Assembly (NCBI RefSeq): GCF_927797785.1
Contig: NZ_CAKMLL010000032.1
Span: forward strand, 28,810 to 92,809
From: Candidatus Nitrotoga sp. BS
Lineage (GTDB): Bacteria > Pseudomonadota > Gammaproteobacteria > Burkholderiales > Gallionellaceae
Direction of reading: 5' to 3'
DNA: 64,000 nucleotides
Shown: in pieces, positions 38,628 to 47,282 of the stretch
Numbering within the stretch: the first letter of the stretch is position 1
How the letters are laid out: each line of letters starts with the position of its first letter
Notes under the pieces: model-generated
What the model was told of the DNA's origin: nothing
What the model saw: only the letters and a program-made list of their open reading frames with translations
The model's database searches: none
Position numbers and translations under genes: made by a program

Positions 38628-39739
38628 CAGATCCCCGCGTAATAGAAAATGACAGCAAAGAGACCATCAACGGCAACGATGAGCACAATCGCACTTACTA
38701 CTGCACTCGTCGCGGAACGTCCCACTGCTGCGGCCCCCTGACCTGCCTGCAAACCGCGCAGACAGCCGACGCCCGCGACAATTACACCGAAAAGCAGTGA
38801 CTTGCCAAGTCCGGTCAGCAGGTCGGAGAGATCCAGTATCCCAAGCAGCTCCTGATAATAGGACGCCAGCGAAATGCCGAATCCCATCATGACTATGGCA
38901 CCTCCGATGAGACCGATCAGGTTTGCATACACAGTGAGCATCGGAATTACCGCCACAGTGGCCAGAATGCGGGGCACTGCGAGGAAACGCACCGGGTCGA
39001 ATCCGAGCGTGCTGAGTGCGTCGATTTCCTCATTCACCTTCATAGTTCCCAGCTCTGCGGCGAATGCCGCCCCGGAGCGTCCAGCGAGAAGGATTGCGGT
39101 CATCAGTGGGCCAAGCTCGCGCAGGACTGCCAGGCCAACCAGGTCCGCGACAAAAATTTCTGCGCCGAAACGGCGCATGGCCGTGGCCGCCTGAAATGCG
39201 AGGATGACGCCGAGGAGAAAGGAGATGAGGGACACGATGGGTAACGCATCGACGCCCGCCTCACGAGCGATTCGCACAGCGTCGCCCCATCGAATGCGCG
39301 CAGGATGGCGCAAAGCTATAACCAGAGCCGCGACTGCTTCTCCGACGAAGCTGAGCAGTGCGACGATCTCGTTGCCGACACGGGAACCCCATAGTCCAAT
39401 GCGTTCGAACCATAATGATCTACCCGCCTGCTGATTCTGCGCGACGAGCTTCGCCGGATCAAACAACCCAAGGAGCTGCTGCGCCTGCTCGGGCAGGTTG
39501 GCAAACTCCGTTTCGGCCCCTGCCGCGCGTGCGACTTGCGCGAGATCAAGCAACATTGCCGCGCCGGAGGTATCGCAATAATCGATCTGTGTGCCGTCGA
39601 TCACCACGCGGGCGCTGTCGATTCCAGCTAACGCCTCACTGGCCTCTCGCCAAACAGCCGAAATCGAGTATGCATCGAGCCGACCCCTCAGCGAAAGAGT
39701 GACGCGATCCCCGGCGGGAGTGAGTTTAAAATTGCTCAT
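38627..39739 (-). CDS. MlaE-type permease with fused N-terminal STAS (MlaB-like) domain
   Basis: A 370-aa fusion. Residues about 1-105 form a STAS domain (LRGRLDAYSISAVW, then VVIDGTQIDYCDTSGAAMLLDL, the usual phosphorylatable-Ser region). Residues about 110-370 are a MlaE permease with LRELGPLMTAILLAGRSGAAFAAELGTM and five to six membrane spans. In E. coli the STAS partner MlaB is a separate protein regulating MlaF; here it is covalently linked. It is the first gene of the four-gene transporter set. Confidence 0.93.
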   Translation of the reverse strand: MSNFKLTPAGDRVTLSLRGRLDAYSISAVWREASEALAGIDSARVVIDGTQIDYCDTSGAAMLLDLAQVARAAGAETEFANLPEQAQQLLGLFDPAKLVAQNQQAGRSLWFERIGLWGSRVGNEIVALLSFVGEAVAALVIALRHPARIRWGDAVRIAREAGVDALPIVSLISFLLGVILAFQAATAMRRFGAEIFVADLVGLAVLRELGPLMTAILLAGRSGAAFAAELGTMKVNEEIDALSTLGFDPVRFLAVPRILATVAVIPMLTVYANLIGLIGGAIVMMGFGISLASYYQELLGILDLSDLLTGLGKSLLFGVIVAGVGCLRGLQAGQGAAAVGRSATSAVVSAIVLIVAVDGLFAVIFYYAGI

Positions 39740-39754
39740 ATCCTATAGCCGGGT

Positions 39755-39860
39755 CGGGCATCAGGTGGCTTGCATAGCGCATGAGCATACCCATCCATTT
39801 TTTGTCGGTGACAATGGCTCTTCATCTTTTTCGTGAGCTGTAGCGCGCATTGTGTTATTC
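39755..39860 (-). repeat. chimeric duplicated fragment (scar)
   Basis: The left part (39757-39812) repeats codons of the STAS gene at about 41475-41530 with few changes. The right part (39813-39858) repeats the intergenic sequence at about 41836-41895. The two join at the shared CGGTGACAAT, so this looks like the residue of a duplicated STAS gene plus leader after a deletion between short direct repeats. No open gene remains. Confidence 0.8.
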
Positions 39861-39880
39861 CTTTTAAATTAGGATCTCTT

Positions 39881-40000
39881 CAGGATTAGGAATTTAAAGC
39901 ACGTTAACGGCTCTTCATGGCTTAAAAATCAAAAAGTTGTACGAGTTCGTTTTTATCAGTTCATTACGGCCTATTAACGTGCTTAAAATTCGGAATCCTG
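39881..40000. mobile_element. 120-bp element with 27-bp imperfect terminal inverted repeats
   Basis: Left arm 39881-39907 (CAGGATTAGGAATTTAAAGC then ACGTTAA) and right arm 39974-40000 match as inverted repeats at 24 of 27 positions. The core is AT-rich and non-coding. It is either a small MITE or a paired terminator/attenuator between the MipA-like gene and the permease; the large distance between arms favours a MITE-type origin. No target duplication is obvious. Confidence 0.5.
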
Positions 40001-40020
40001 AATCGACACCAACATGAGCT

Positions 40021-40812
40021 TTAGTAAGCTATCGTATAGGCAAAGAAAACCAGTGGTTGGACACGGGTTTCTACAATGGGGCTATCTGCCTGCGCATCAC
40101 CTAATCTGGTAGCCGTAACTCCAAATGTAAGATTGCTGTTATTGTCAACCAAATAAGTTCCGATAAGGCCAGCTCTAAATTCGGTACTAGCGCCAGCAGA
40201 ATATGCTGTTCTTGTTAGCGAAGTCTCATTGGCACCCACACCAAAGTAATAGTTATTAAGTTTGCTGTTGTTCCGTGCTACACCTACTGTACCATTTAAC
40301 ATAAATACCTTACCTCGATAGAGGTTTCTAATAAATTGAAGTCCAACGTTTTGACCGTTGCTTGCACCACTAATATCAGCAGCCCATTGAACATTAAACG
40401 TTCCAATATCCGTTTGCCATCTCAAGGTTGGACCCATCTCAACAGCGAAGTCACGGTCACGCATACCACGGGTTAACCTGCCGTCTTTGGCATCCCATCC
40501 AAATCTTGGTTGAACTGCCAAACCAAATCGTAAGCGTTTATCATCAGAATCAAACAACCACACACCTGCTGTGAGAGCGTTGATGTAGAAAAGGTCAGCA
40601 TAGTTAGCATTAATAATTGGCAGCGGCAATACCCTAAATTGGTCTGAGCCAGATGTTTTAGGCAACATTGCTATGCCTATCCCATAAGTATTTTTAATGC
40701 GAGGAATGATAGTTTCAGTCGTCCGATCAATTTTATCGCCGGCCTGAGCTGCCGAAATAAAAAACAAACCTGCAAATAAACTGACGGTTTTTATGGTGTT
40801 AATTTTTTTCAC
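40021..40812 (-). CDS. MipA/OmpV-family outer-membrane protein
   Basis: A 263-aa protein with a signal peptide (MKKINTIKTVSLFAGLFFIS, then AAQAG) and alternating beta-strand pattern ending in an aromatic residue (TIAY), as expected for an outer-membrane barrel. The PLPIINANYADLFYINALTAGVWLF and RFGLAVQPRFGWD segments fit the MipA/OmpV family. It starts with GTG at 40812 behind AGGA. MipA is named for scaffolding murein enzymes in E. coli, but the family is broad. It lies inside the envelope island, between the STAS gene and the Mla-like set, with larger gaps than its neighbours and lower GC. Confidence 0.85.
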   Translation of the reverse strand: MKKINTIKTVSLFAGLFFISAAQAGDKIDRTTETIIPRIKNTYGIGIAMLPKTSGSDQFRVLPLPIINANYADLFYINALTAGVWLFDSDDKRLRFGLAVQPRFGWDAKDGRLTRGMRDRDFAVEMGPTLRWQTDIGTFNVQWAADISGASNGQNVGLQFIRNLYRGKVFMLNGTVGVARNNSKLNNYYFGVGANETSLTRTAYSAGASTEFRAGLIGTYLVDNNSNLTFGVTATRLGDAQADSPIVETRVQPLVFFAYTIAY

Positions 40813-40957
40813 AATATGATTCCTGAGCGTTTAAATTTAAGCGTTGCCGCCATCTCCATCATGTTGGGCTTCGTGCCTCGCTGCGGTGAGCCGAATCGTG
40901 TAGATTGGTATAGCTGTAAACACTCATAGGTGCGCCCGAATGAATTAAGCCGTTCGA

Positions 40958-40990
40958 CCGATAGGTCGGCAATTCAGGCCGACGTATCGG
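40958..40990. other. strong hairpin between STAS gene and MipA-like gene
   Basis: CCGATAGGTCGGC and GCCGACGTATCGG pair with one mismatch around a 7-nt loop, about 13 bp downstream of the STAS gene stop on the minus strand. There is no T-run, so it may stabilise the upstream transcript's end or attenuate rather than terminate. Confidence 0.55.
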
Positions 40991-41002
40991 CGAATTGATG
41001 AC

Positions 41003-41770
41003 TTACTTCGCCTGGGTGCCGATCCACGACCAGGCTTCGTTCTCTTTATCGTTGGCAAAGGCTCGAATTTCTATCCCCGAAAGCATCGGACTCAGGGCGT
41101 CGATAGCCTTCTGCATCCATTGTGGCGCACCTACGATGGCGTAACGCTCCAGCTTCTTCATCGCGTTGAGCTTGGTCGACAGCAAATCGCCCTGAAAGTA
41201 AATCGCAGGATCAAACCCGAAGTGTTTGATTCGGGCTAGCATGCTTACTTTGGAATGCGCATCCAGGAAGCCATTCAGCTCGTCGGTCATCACGGGCAAA
41301 TCAGCAACAGAGATAATGCCGTCGATCTCGAAGGCGTAGACGTTATCCGCATCTGTGGGAATACGTGTGATCGCAGGGCCTGCGGGAGTCGGTTTCTTCG
41401 TTACAGCCTTCTCGATCCAGGCGATGGCTGCGTCAATCTCGCCTGCGGCGTAAATCTTCAGATCGATGCTAGGCATCAGGTGACCTGCATAACGCATGAG
41501 CATACCCATCCATTTTTTGTCGGTGACAATCGCTACACCGGCTAGCTTCTTCATGTGCTCCAACATGCCGAATTCGAAACGCATATCGTCTCGAATCGCC
41601 TGTTCGGTAGCGTCAACAAACTGTGTGAAGTCGACAACTAGACCGATACGGCCATGAGCGGACAGCGCTTCCTCCACCGTTTTCGCGATTCTGGCGATAT
41701 CCTCCGCAGAAATTTCGCCTTTGAGTTGGACGGCGACTATTTGCTTGGGTGTTTCCATCAGATTGATCAT
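41003..41770 (-). CDS. tandem SpoIIAA-like (STAS) domain protein
   Basis: A 255-aa cytoplasmic protein made of two SpoIIAA-like domains (about residues 1-125 and 140-255). The first has VVDFTQFVDATEQAIRDDMRFEFGMLEHMKKLAGVAIVTDKKWM and the second repeats the same pattern (ARIKHFGFDPAIYFQGDLL, then MKKLERYAIVGAPQWMQ), so it arose by internal duplication. Such domains bind lipids or nucleotides or act as anti-anti-sigma-type switches; no partner kinase is nearby. The start ATG 41770 has GGAG six bases upstream. A fragment of this gene is duplicated at 39757-39812. Confidence 0.85.
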   Translation of the reverse strand: MINLMETPKQIVAVQLKGEISAEDIARIAKTVEEALSAHGRIGLVVDFTQFVDATEQAIRDDMRFEFGMLEHMKKLAGVAIVTDKKWMGMLMRYAGHLMPSIDLKIYAAGEIDAAIAWIEKAVTKKPTPAGPAITRIPTDADNVYAFEIDGIISVADLPVMTDELNGFLDAHSKVSMLARIKHFGFDPAIYFQGDLLSTKLNAMKKLERYAIVGAPQWMQKAIDALSPMLSGIEIRAFANDKENEAWSWIGTQAK

Positions 41771-41905
41771 GTTGATCTCCTTTTGTAAGACGCTTCGAAA
41801 CGGAATGCTCCTATCGCGTCAGTGGTTCAATCGGTGACAATGGCTCATGGCTCTTCATCTTTTTTGTGAGCTGTAGCGCGCAATGTGTTATTCCTCGTGC
41901 GTTGG

Positions 41906-43036
41906 TTACTGCCATGGCAAAAGCAGAATTCCCACACCGAGTGTAGTTTGAGCATGGTTGTAGTCGACCAGACTTTCGCCATAACCGGAAATTGCCTGCA
42001 CATAGCCGTGCAGCGCTCCGGAAATAGGGAATGCCCATTCGAGCTGGAGTGCACCGTGCCCATCCGAGAGACTGTAGCGGCCAAGCGCGGACAAAACGTG
42101 CCCCGCTCGATGATATGCCACGCGCAGATCGCCTGAACCCATGTATTTATGGATATCCGGGTTATCGTCGCGGGAAGATCTTTCTGGAACACGTATCCAC
42201 GGCCGCGCGAGGATCGTGAAATTGTCACGCTCGAAACCGAATTGCGCGTAAACACGGTTCCAGCTGCGCGACAACGGTAGCGCATGGCCGTTTGATTGAT
42301 GAACGAATCCTAAATTAAGCATCTGCCAGTGCCACCCCAGAACGTTACGATCAGTGCGCAAGGCAAGTATTGCCTCCGGCTCGTAATTCGACTCCCGGAA
42401 AGCAGCTGAAACACCACTTTTATTATTGTAGAGTTGCCAATTCGATTGCTGTGTATATCCCAGCCACAGATCACCATTGTCGCCAAAGATGTTTTCCCAG
42501 GCCTTGGTCTTGAAACTGAACTGAAATTTCGCCTCAGTCGCCTGAATGGGCAAATCAGTGTTTAGCCCGCCGCCCCGCGTCGGGCTGTTTGGTCTCACAT
42601 TGGGACTCGTCGAGTAACGCGCCGGGAGCAGGTAATTCAACTTGTGCGGAAGCAGTTTAAAGGTGCCTCGTTTGTCGGCCGCATTTAGCTCCCACGTATT
42701 CGCCAGCGTCAACACTGGGGGCGTATTTTTGTTTGTGAGCAAACTAGACGTCCCGATGTCCGATTTCGACGCTTGTATCGGTATAGGTTCAGTTGGAGCC
42801 AGCGATTCGTGTTTTTGTGGAACAGCTCGTCCCGACAACCGGTCATAACAGGTAAGACGCACTGAATCATCATCTATGGATTTGCAGTCGATGCCAAGTT
42901 CAGCGGCCACAGCGCTCGCCTGAAAGCAAGCGACCAGAATTGCCATGGTAAAAGGGAGTGCAAACAAACAGCCTTGACCAGAATTGTTGTGCTCTCGGCT
43001 CAATATAGTGTCCATAGTGCTCTTTGTATTCATCAT
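41906..43036 (-). CDS. pldA: outer-membrane phospholipase A
   Basis: A 376-aa OMPLA-family protein: signal sequence (about 1-44), a spacer beginning ELGIDCKSIDDDSVRLTCYDRLSG, then a 12-strand barrel. The catalytic His-Ser pair is in LGFVHQSNGHALPLSRSWNRVYAQF, matching the conserved H.SNG....SRSWNR motif, with the Asn partner upstream in the barrel. It hydrolyses phospholipids mislocalised to the outer leaflet in a Ca2+-dependent dimer. The start overlaps the RND pump stop, so it is translated with the efflux genes, an unusual linkage. Confidence 0.92.
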   Translation of the reverse strand: MMNTKSTMDTILSREHNNSGQGCLFALPFTMAILVACFQASAVAAELGIDCKSIDDDSVRLTCYDRLSGRAVPQKHESLAPTEPIPIQASKSDIGTSSLLTNKNTPPVLTLANTWELNAADKRGTFKLLPHKLNYLLPARYSTSPNVRPNSPTRGGGLNTDLPIQATEAKFQFSFKTKAWENIFGDNGDLWLGYTQQSNWQLYNNKSGVSAAFRESNYEPEAILALRTDRNVLGWHWQMLNLGFVHQSNGHALPLSRSWNRVYAQFGFERDNFTILARPWIRVPERSSRDDNPDIHKYMGSGDLRVAYHRAGHVLSALGRYSLSDGHGALQLEWAFPISGALHGYVQAISGYGESLVDYNHAQTTLGVGILLLPWQ

Positions 43037-46000
43037 AAAGTCGCATTCGTATCTGGCGTGGAAACAATAATTGCTGCGCGGGTTTTACGCTCCTCCTCGT
43101 TTTTGATGTCCACACCAGTTTTTTTGCGGGCTACAACGAACTTAGCCAACCGGGGTTTAATCCACATTTCGAAGTCGTCAACAAGTTCATAGACCACCGG
43201 AACAAGCACTAGTGAAAGCACAGTAGAACTAATTAAACCACCGATGACAGCAATCGCCATCGGCGACCGGAACTCGGAACCTTCACCGAGTGCCAGCGCG
43301 GTCGGAAGCATACCGGCCGCCATGGCCACGGTCGTCATGACGATAGGGCGTGACCGTTCGCGACATGCGCGGATGAGCGCGTCCTTTTGCGAAACACCTT
43401 TGCGCTCCTCTTCTATAACGAAATCCACAAGCAAGATCGAATTTTTCGCGGCCAACCCCATAAGCATAAGCAAGCCGATCAAGGCAGAAAGATCAAGTTC
43501 GCTGCGTGCTATCAGCAGACCAAGAAAAGCACCTGCAAGCGACAGCGGCAACGCAGCAAGTATCGTCACTGGCTTGAAAAAGCTCTTGAACAACAGGATC
43601 AACACGCCGAAGATCAGGCCGACACCGGCTAAAATGGCCGCACCAAAATTCCCGAAGAGCTCATTCATATTCTCACTCTGGCCATACGCCGGCTGCGTCA
43701 CACTGGCGGGGAGATTTTTCATGATCTGAAGCTTTTGTATTGCTTCGTTGGCTTCCCCAAGCGACGCTCCATTGAGTTGACCTTCAATCATCGCGCGGCG
43801 TTTACGATCAAAGCGATCTATTTTTGAGGCGCCCGGCTGAAAACGAATTTCTGCGACGGCAGACAGCGGAACTGAAGTTCCGCTAGAAGTCGGCACCTTG
43901 AGATTGTGTAATGTTTCCAGATTGGCGCGTGCATCGCCTGACAGACGAACGCGTATGGGCAGCCTTTGTTCGCCGCTATTAAACTTAGCCGTATTGGCAT
44001 CAATATCGCCGAGCGTCGCCACTCGGGCGATAGACCCGAGCGCATCTGAATTGACGCCGAGCCTTGCAGCCTCGGCCGGTTTGGGCGTGATGATCAGCTC
44101 TGATCCCGGTCGTGGCGTTACCTGATGGACATTACTCAGCTGAGTAAGGCTTCGCATCTGACGCTCTAGCGTCAGAGCGGCCTCCGCGAGTTGATCTGCG
44201 TTCTCGCCCGCGAGAATAACTTGAACCGTTGTGCTGCCGCCTTCACCGGTGGCAGAAAATCCAAGCCGGACATCGGGAACTGACAATAGCAACGAATTCA
44301 GACCAGCCTGAAACGCCTGAGTCGTTTGGGATCGCTCCTTTTTCAATAGCACCGTAACAGTTCCCGAGCTCAAATCGCCATAGCTGCCGCCTGACCCCAC
44401 ACTCGTAAAAACAGTCTCAACATCAGGTAGAGCCGTGAGCTTGCGTGTCAACAATTGGGTACTGCGACGCATATCCGCCAGTGTAGCGCCAGGCGCGCCT
44501 TCGATAGAGAGTCCCACGATGCCGCTATCCTGGGGCGGCGTGAAACCGGTGGGCAATAGTGCGACGAGCAGAATCGACCCGATAAACAGCGCGCCGCCAG
44601 CGCCGATCGACAGCCAGCGATGCGCCAGCGCGAAGTCTAGCGCTTTTCGATAAAAGCCTTGAAATGGTTTGCGCTCGTGTGGATTGCTTGACGGTTTGAG
44701 GAAGTATGCCGCCAGTAGCGGTGTCAGCAGTCGCGCGACCAGTAGCGAGAAAAGAACCGAAATTGCGACAGTAAAACCAAATTCTTTGAAAAATTGTCCT
44801 GCAAAGCCGCCCATCATTGAAACCGGAAGGAACACGACAACAATTGTCAGCGTAGTGGCGACAACAGCGAGTCCGATTTCATCTGCGCCCACCAGTGCTG
44901 CCTCGTAGGGACTTTCGCCCAATTCGACGCGCTTCTGGATATTCTCGATCTCCACGATGGCATCATCAACCAGGATGCCAATCACAAGCGTAAGCGCAAG
45001 GAGAGTAATCATGTTAAGACTGAATCCCATATAGCTCATTACTGCAAATGTCGGAATGAGCGAAATCGGCATTGCAATTGCAGTGATGACGGTCGCACGC
45101 CAGTTGCGCAGAAACAATAAAACGACCAGCGCGGCAAGCGCCATGCCTTCGATCAGCGCTTCAAGTGTAGCGGTATAACTATTTTGCGTGCTGGTGGCGG
45201 TTGACACGATGCGTTTAAAGGTTACTCCGGCATAGTTTTTTGCCAGCTGCTCGGTCATCTGAGCGATCGCACGGGCGACAGCTACGTCGGAGGCCGCTGG
45301 GGTTTTCATGACCTGAAAACCGACAACAGGCCGCCCATTCAGTTCAGCATATCCGCGCCGCTCAGCAGCTCCGCTTGCCACAGTCGCTACTTCAGAGAGA
45401 CGAACTTCGCGTCCAATACCCGTAGAAACAACCATATCCCCAAGGGCGCGCGTCGTTTCAGCCGCACCAAGTACGCGTACGGTCTGCTCGCGCCCGCCCA
45501 ACTCAGAGCGCCCGCCCGGCACGTCTGTGCTTGCAGCACGAAGCGCATTGTTAATCTGCGGTGCGCTCAGTCCAAGGGCGTCCATGCGCCCAGGATCGAG
45601 CGTCACGTTGATTTCGCGGTCGACTCCGCCAACTCGCCTGATTTGAGCAACGCCACTGACCGTTATCAGACGTCGCGCAATCGTATCGTCAACAAACCAG
45701 CTTAGCTCGACATCGGACATCGTATCCGTAGCGACGGCATAAGTAACGATCGGAGCGGAATCGACATCGAAACGCTGCACAATAGGTTGTTCGATGCCGC
45801 GCGGTAAATTGCTGCGTATGCGATCAATTGCCGCTCGCACCTCGTCCGTGGCCTTTTGCGGGTCTATACCGATCTCGAATTCGACTGTCGTGGTCGACAG
45901 TCCCTGCGATACTGCGGATCGCAAATGCTTGACTCCCGCAACATTCGAGACTGCCGCCTCTACCGCACGCGTAATTTGCGTTTCTACTTCGCTCGCCGCC

Positions 46001-46167
46001 GCTCCCGAAAGCGTGACGCTGACCTGTACGATTGCAAAAGAAACGTCCGGGTAGAGCTTGACCGGAAGCGAACGGTAGCCGGCAACACCCGCGATGAGCA
46101 GCGCGAGGAACAGGACAATAACCGGAATCGGATTGCGGATTGCCCAGCTGGAAATGCGCAGGTTCAT
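43033..46167 (-). CDS. RND-family efflux pump, inner-membrane subunit (HAE1 type)
   Basis: A 1044-aa proton-driven antiporter of the AcrB/MexB superfamily. Twelve membrane spans and two large periplasmic loops are evident. The proton-relay residues are present: Asp-Asp in LVIGILVDDAIVEIENIQKR and Lys in LMLMGLAAKNSILLVDF. These mark a hydrophobe/amphiphile exporter rather than a metal pump (no CzcA signature seen). It overlaps both the upstream adaptor gene and pldA by 4 bp. Substrate unknown; solvent, detergent or lipid-like compounds would fit the neighbourhood. Confidence 0.95.
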   Translation of the reverse strand: MNLRISSWAIRNPIPVIVLFLALLIAGVAGYRSLPVKLYPDVSFAIVQVSVTLSGAAASEVETQITRAVEAAVSNVAGVKHLRSAVSQGLSTTTVEFEIGIDPQKATDEVRAAIDRIRSNLPRGIEQPIVQRFDVDSAPIVTYAVATDTMSDVELSWFVDDTIARRLITVSGVAQIRRVGGVDREINVTLDPGRMDALGLSAPQINNALRAASTDVPGGRSELGGREQTVRVLGAAETTRALGDMVVSTGIGREVRLSEVATVASGAAERRGYAELNGRPVVGFQVMKTPAASDVAVARAIAQMTEQLAKNYAGVTFKRIVSTATSTQNSYTATLEALIEGMALAALVVLLFLRNWRATVITAIAMPISLIPTFAVMSYMGFSLNMITLLALTLVIGILVDDAIVEIENIQKRVELGESPYEAALVGADEIGLAVVATTLTIVVVFLPVSMMGGFAGQFFKEFGFTVAISVLFSLLVARLLTPLLAAYFLKPSSNPHERKPFQGFYRKALDFALAHRWLSIGAGGALFIGSILLVALLPTGFTPPQDSGIVGLSIEGAPGATLADMRRSTQLLTRKLTALPDVETVFTSVGSGGSYGDLSSGTVTVLLKKERSQTTQAFQAGLNSLLLSVPDVRLGFSATGEGGSTTVQVILAGENADQLAEAALTLERQMRSLTQLSNVHQVTPRPGSELIITPKPAEAARLGVNSDALGSIARVATLGDIDANTAKFNSGEQRLPIRVRLSGDARANLETLHNLKVPTSSGTSVPLSAVAEIRFQPGASKIDRFDRKRRAMIEGQLNGASLGEANEAIQKLQIMKNLPASVTQPAYGQSENMNELFGNFGAAILAGVGLIFGVLILLFKSFFKPVTILAALPLSLAGAFLGLLIARSELDLSALIGLLMLMGLAAKNSILLVDFVIEEERKGVSQKDALIRACRERSRPIVMTTVAMAAGMLPTALALGEGSEFRSPMAIAVIGGLISSTVLSLVLVPVVYELVDDFEMWIKPRLAKFVVARKKTGVDIKNEEERKTRAAIIVSTPDTNATL

Positions 46168-47282
46168 AATTTCTTCCCTGGAGGCGCTTCTATAGTTTTC
46201 GTATTCGGCGCAACTGGCTCGACGGAATCCCCGTCAAGCAGGAAAGCGCCGCCCCCAAGGGCAACAAGCGTGCCTACAGGCGGGCCTTGCTCGATTGCCA
46301 CAAAACCGTCTGTGCGTGCGCCAGTCTTGATCGAAACCCGTTGAGCGTGGTTACTCTTGTCGATGACCACGATCAACGGGCCACTGGCTTCGAACTGGAT
46401 TGCTTTCTCCGGAACTGCAGAAACAGGAATAGCCGCACGGGTAAACTCGGCACGGGCATAACCTCCTGCTCGCAATTCCGAATTTTGTGGGAGACGTACC
46501 CGCACGCGTCCCAACTTCGTCTGCGGATCAACCCGTGGCGAAATAAGGCGGACGATTCCTGTCAGTTCTGTACCGGAAGACAGCGTAACCGTAACCTTGT
46601 TATTCACTGATATGTTGGCCAGTACATACTCTGGAATTTCGGCGTCCAATTCGATTAACTCGTCGCGCGCAATCCGGAACATGACTTGGCTGGGACTTGC
46701 GATATCGCCTGGGCGTACGCTACGCTGAAGTATCGTTCCTGAAACGGGTGCACGGATGACCATACGCCTTTCTTGAGTGTGCAGATCGTTAAGTTGCGCC
46801 TCGGCAACTTTAACCGCAGCGTTGGCGGTCTTCGACTGGGAGCGACGACTATTGATCTGCTCATCGGACAATATTCCAGTGCCATCAAGACCGGCCACCC
46901 GGTCGGCTTCGCTTCTTGCTTGCGCAGCTTGTGCCTTGGATTGCTCGACCCCAGCCCCTGCTTGAATAATCTTTGCCTGTAACAGCGCGGAATCAAGAAT
47001 CGCAAGAGGCTCACCCTTTTTAACCAATGCGCCTTCCTCAAACAATACATTGGCGACCTTGTATCCAGAAAGTTCCGATCCGACGGCAGCCTCCTCGCGT
47101 GGTATCAATAGACCGGATGCGGCAAATATCCCCGCCATCGGACGAAGAACGACTTGAGCAACGCTGACTGATCGCGCGTCAGAAGTCTTTGATGCAGTAA
47201 CGTCAAGCGCTGATTTTTTCGAGCATCCCCCGAAAAGCATCAACGCGGCTGACATAGCTAATGCCCATAATTGACTATTCAT
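46164..47282 (-). CDS. RND efflux periplasmic adaptor (membrane fusion lipoprotein)
   Basis: A 372-aa adaptor with lipobox LMLFGGC (Cys20). It has a lipoyl half-motif EEGALVKKGEPLAILDSALLQAKI, an alpha-hairpin (QSKAQAAQARSEADRVA region), the second lipoyl part MVIRAPVSGTILQRSVRPGD, a beta-barrel and a membrane-proximal domain. It links the RND pump to the outer-membrane channel. The gene overlaps nodT-like upstream by 8 bp and the pump gene by 4 bp. Confidence 0.93.
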   Translation of the reverse strand: MNSQLWALAMSAALMLFGGCSKKSALDVTASKTSDARSVSVAQVVLRPMAGIFAASGLLIPREEAAVGSELSGYKVANVLFEEGALVKKGEPLAILDSALLQAKIIQAGAGVEQSKAQAAQARSEADRVAGLDGTGILSDEQINSRRSQSKTANAAVKVAEAQLNDLHTQERRMVIRAPVSGTILQRSVRPGDIASPSQVMFRIARDELIELDAEIPEYVLANISVNNKVTVTLSSGTELTGIVRLISPRVDPQTKLGRVRVRLPQNSELRAGGYARAEFTRAAIPVSAVPEKAIQFEASGPLIVVIDKSNHAQRVSIKTGARTDGFVAIEQGPPVGTLVALGGGAFLLDGDSVEPVAPNTKTIEAPPGKKL

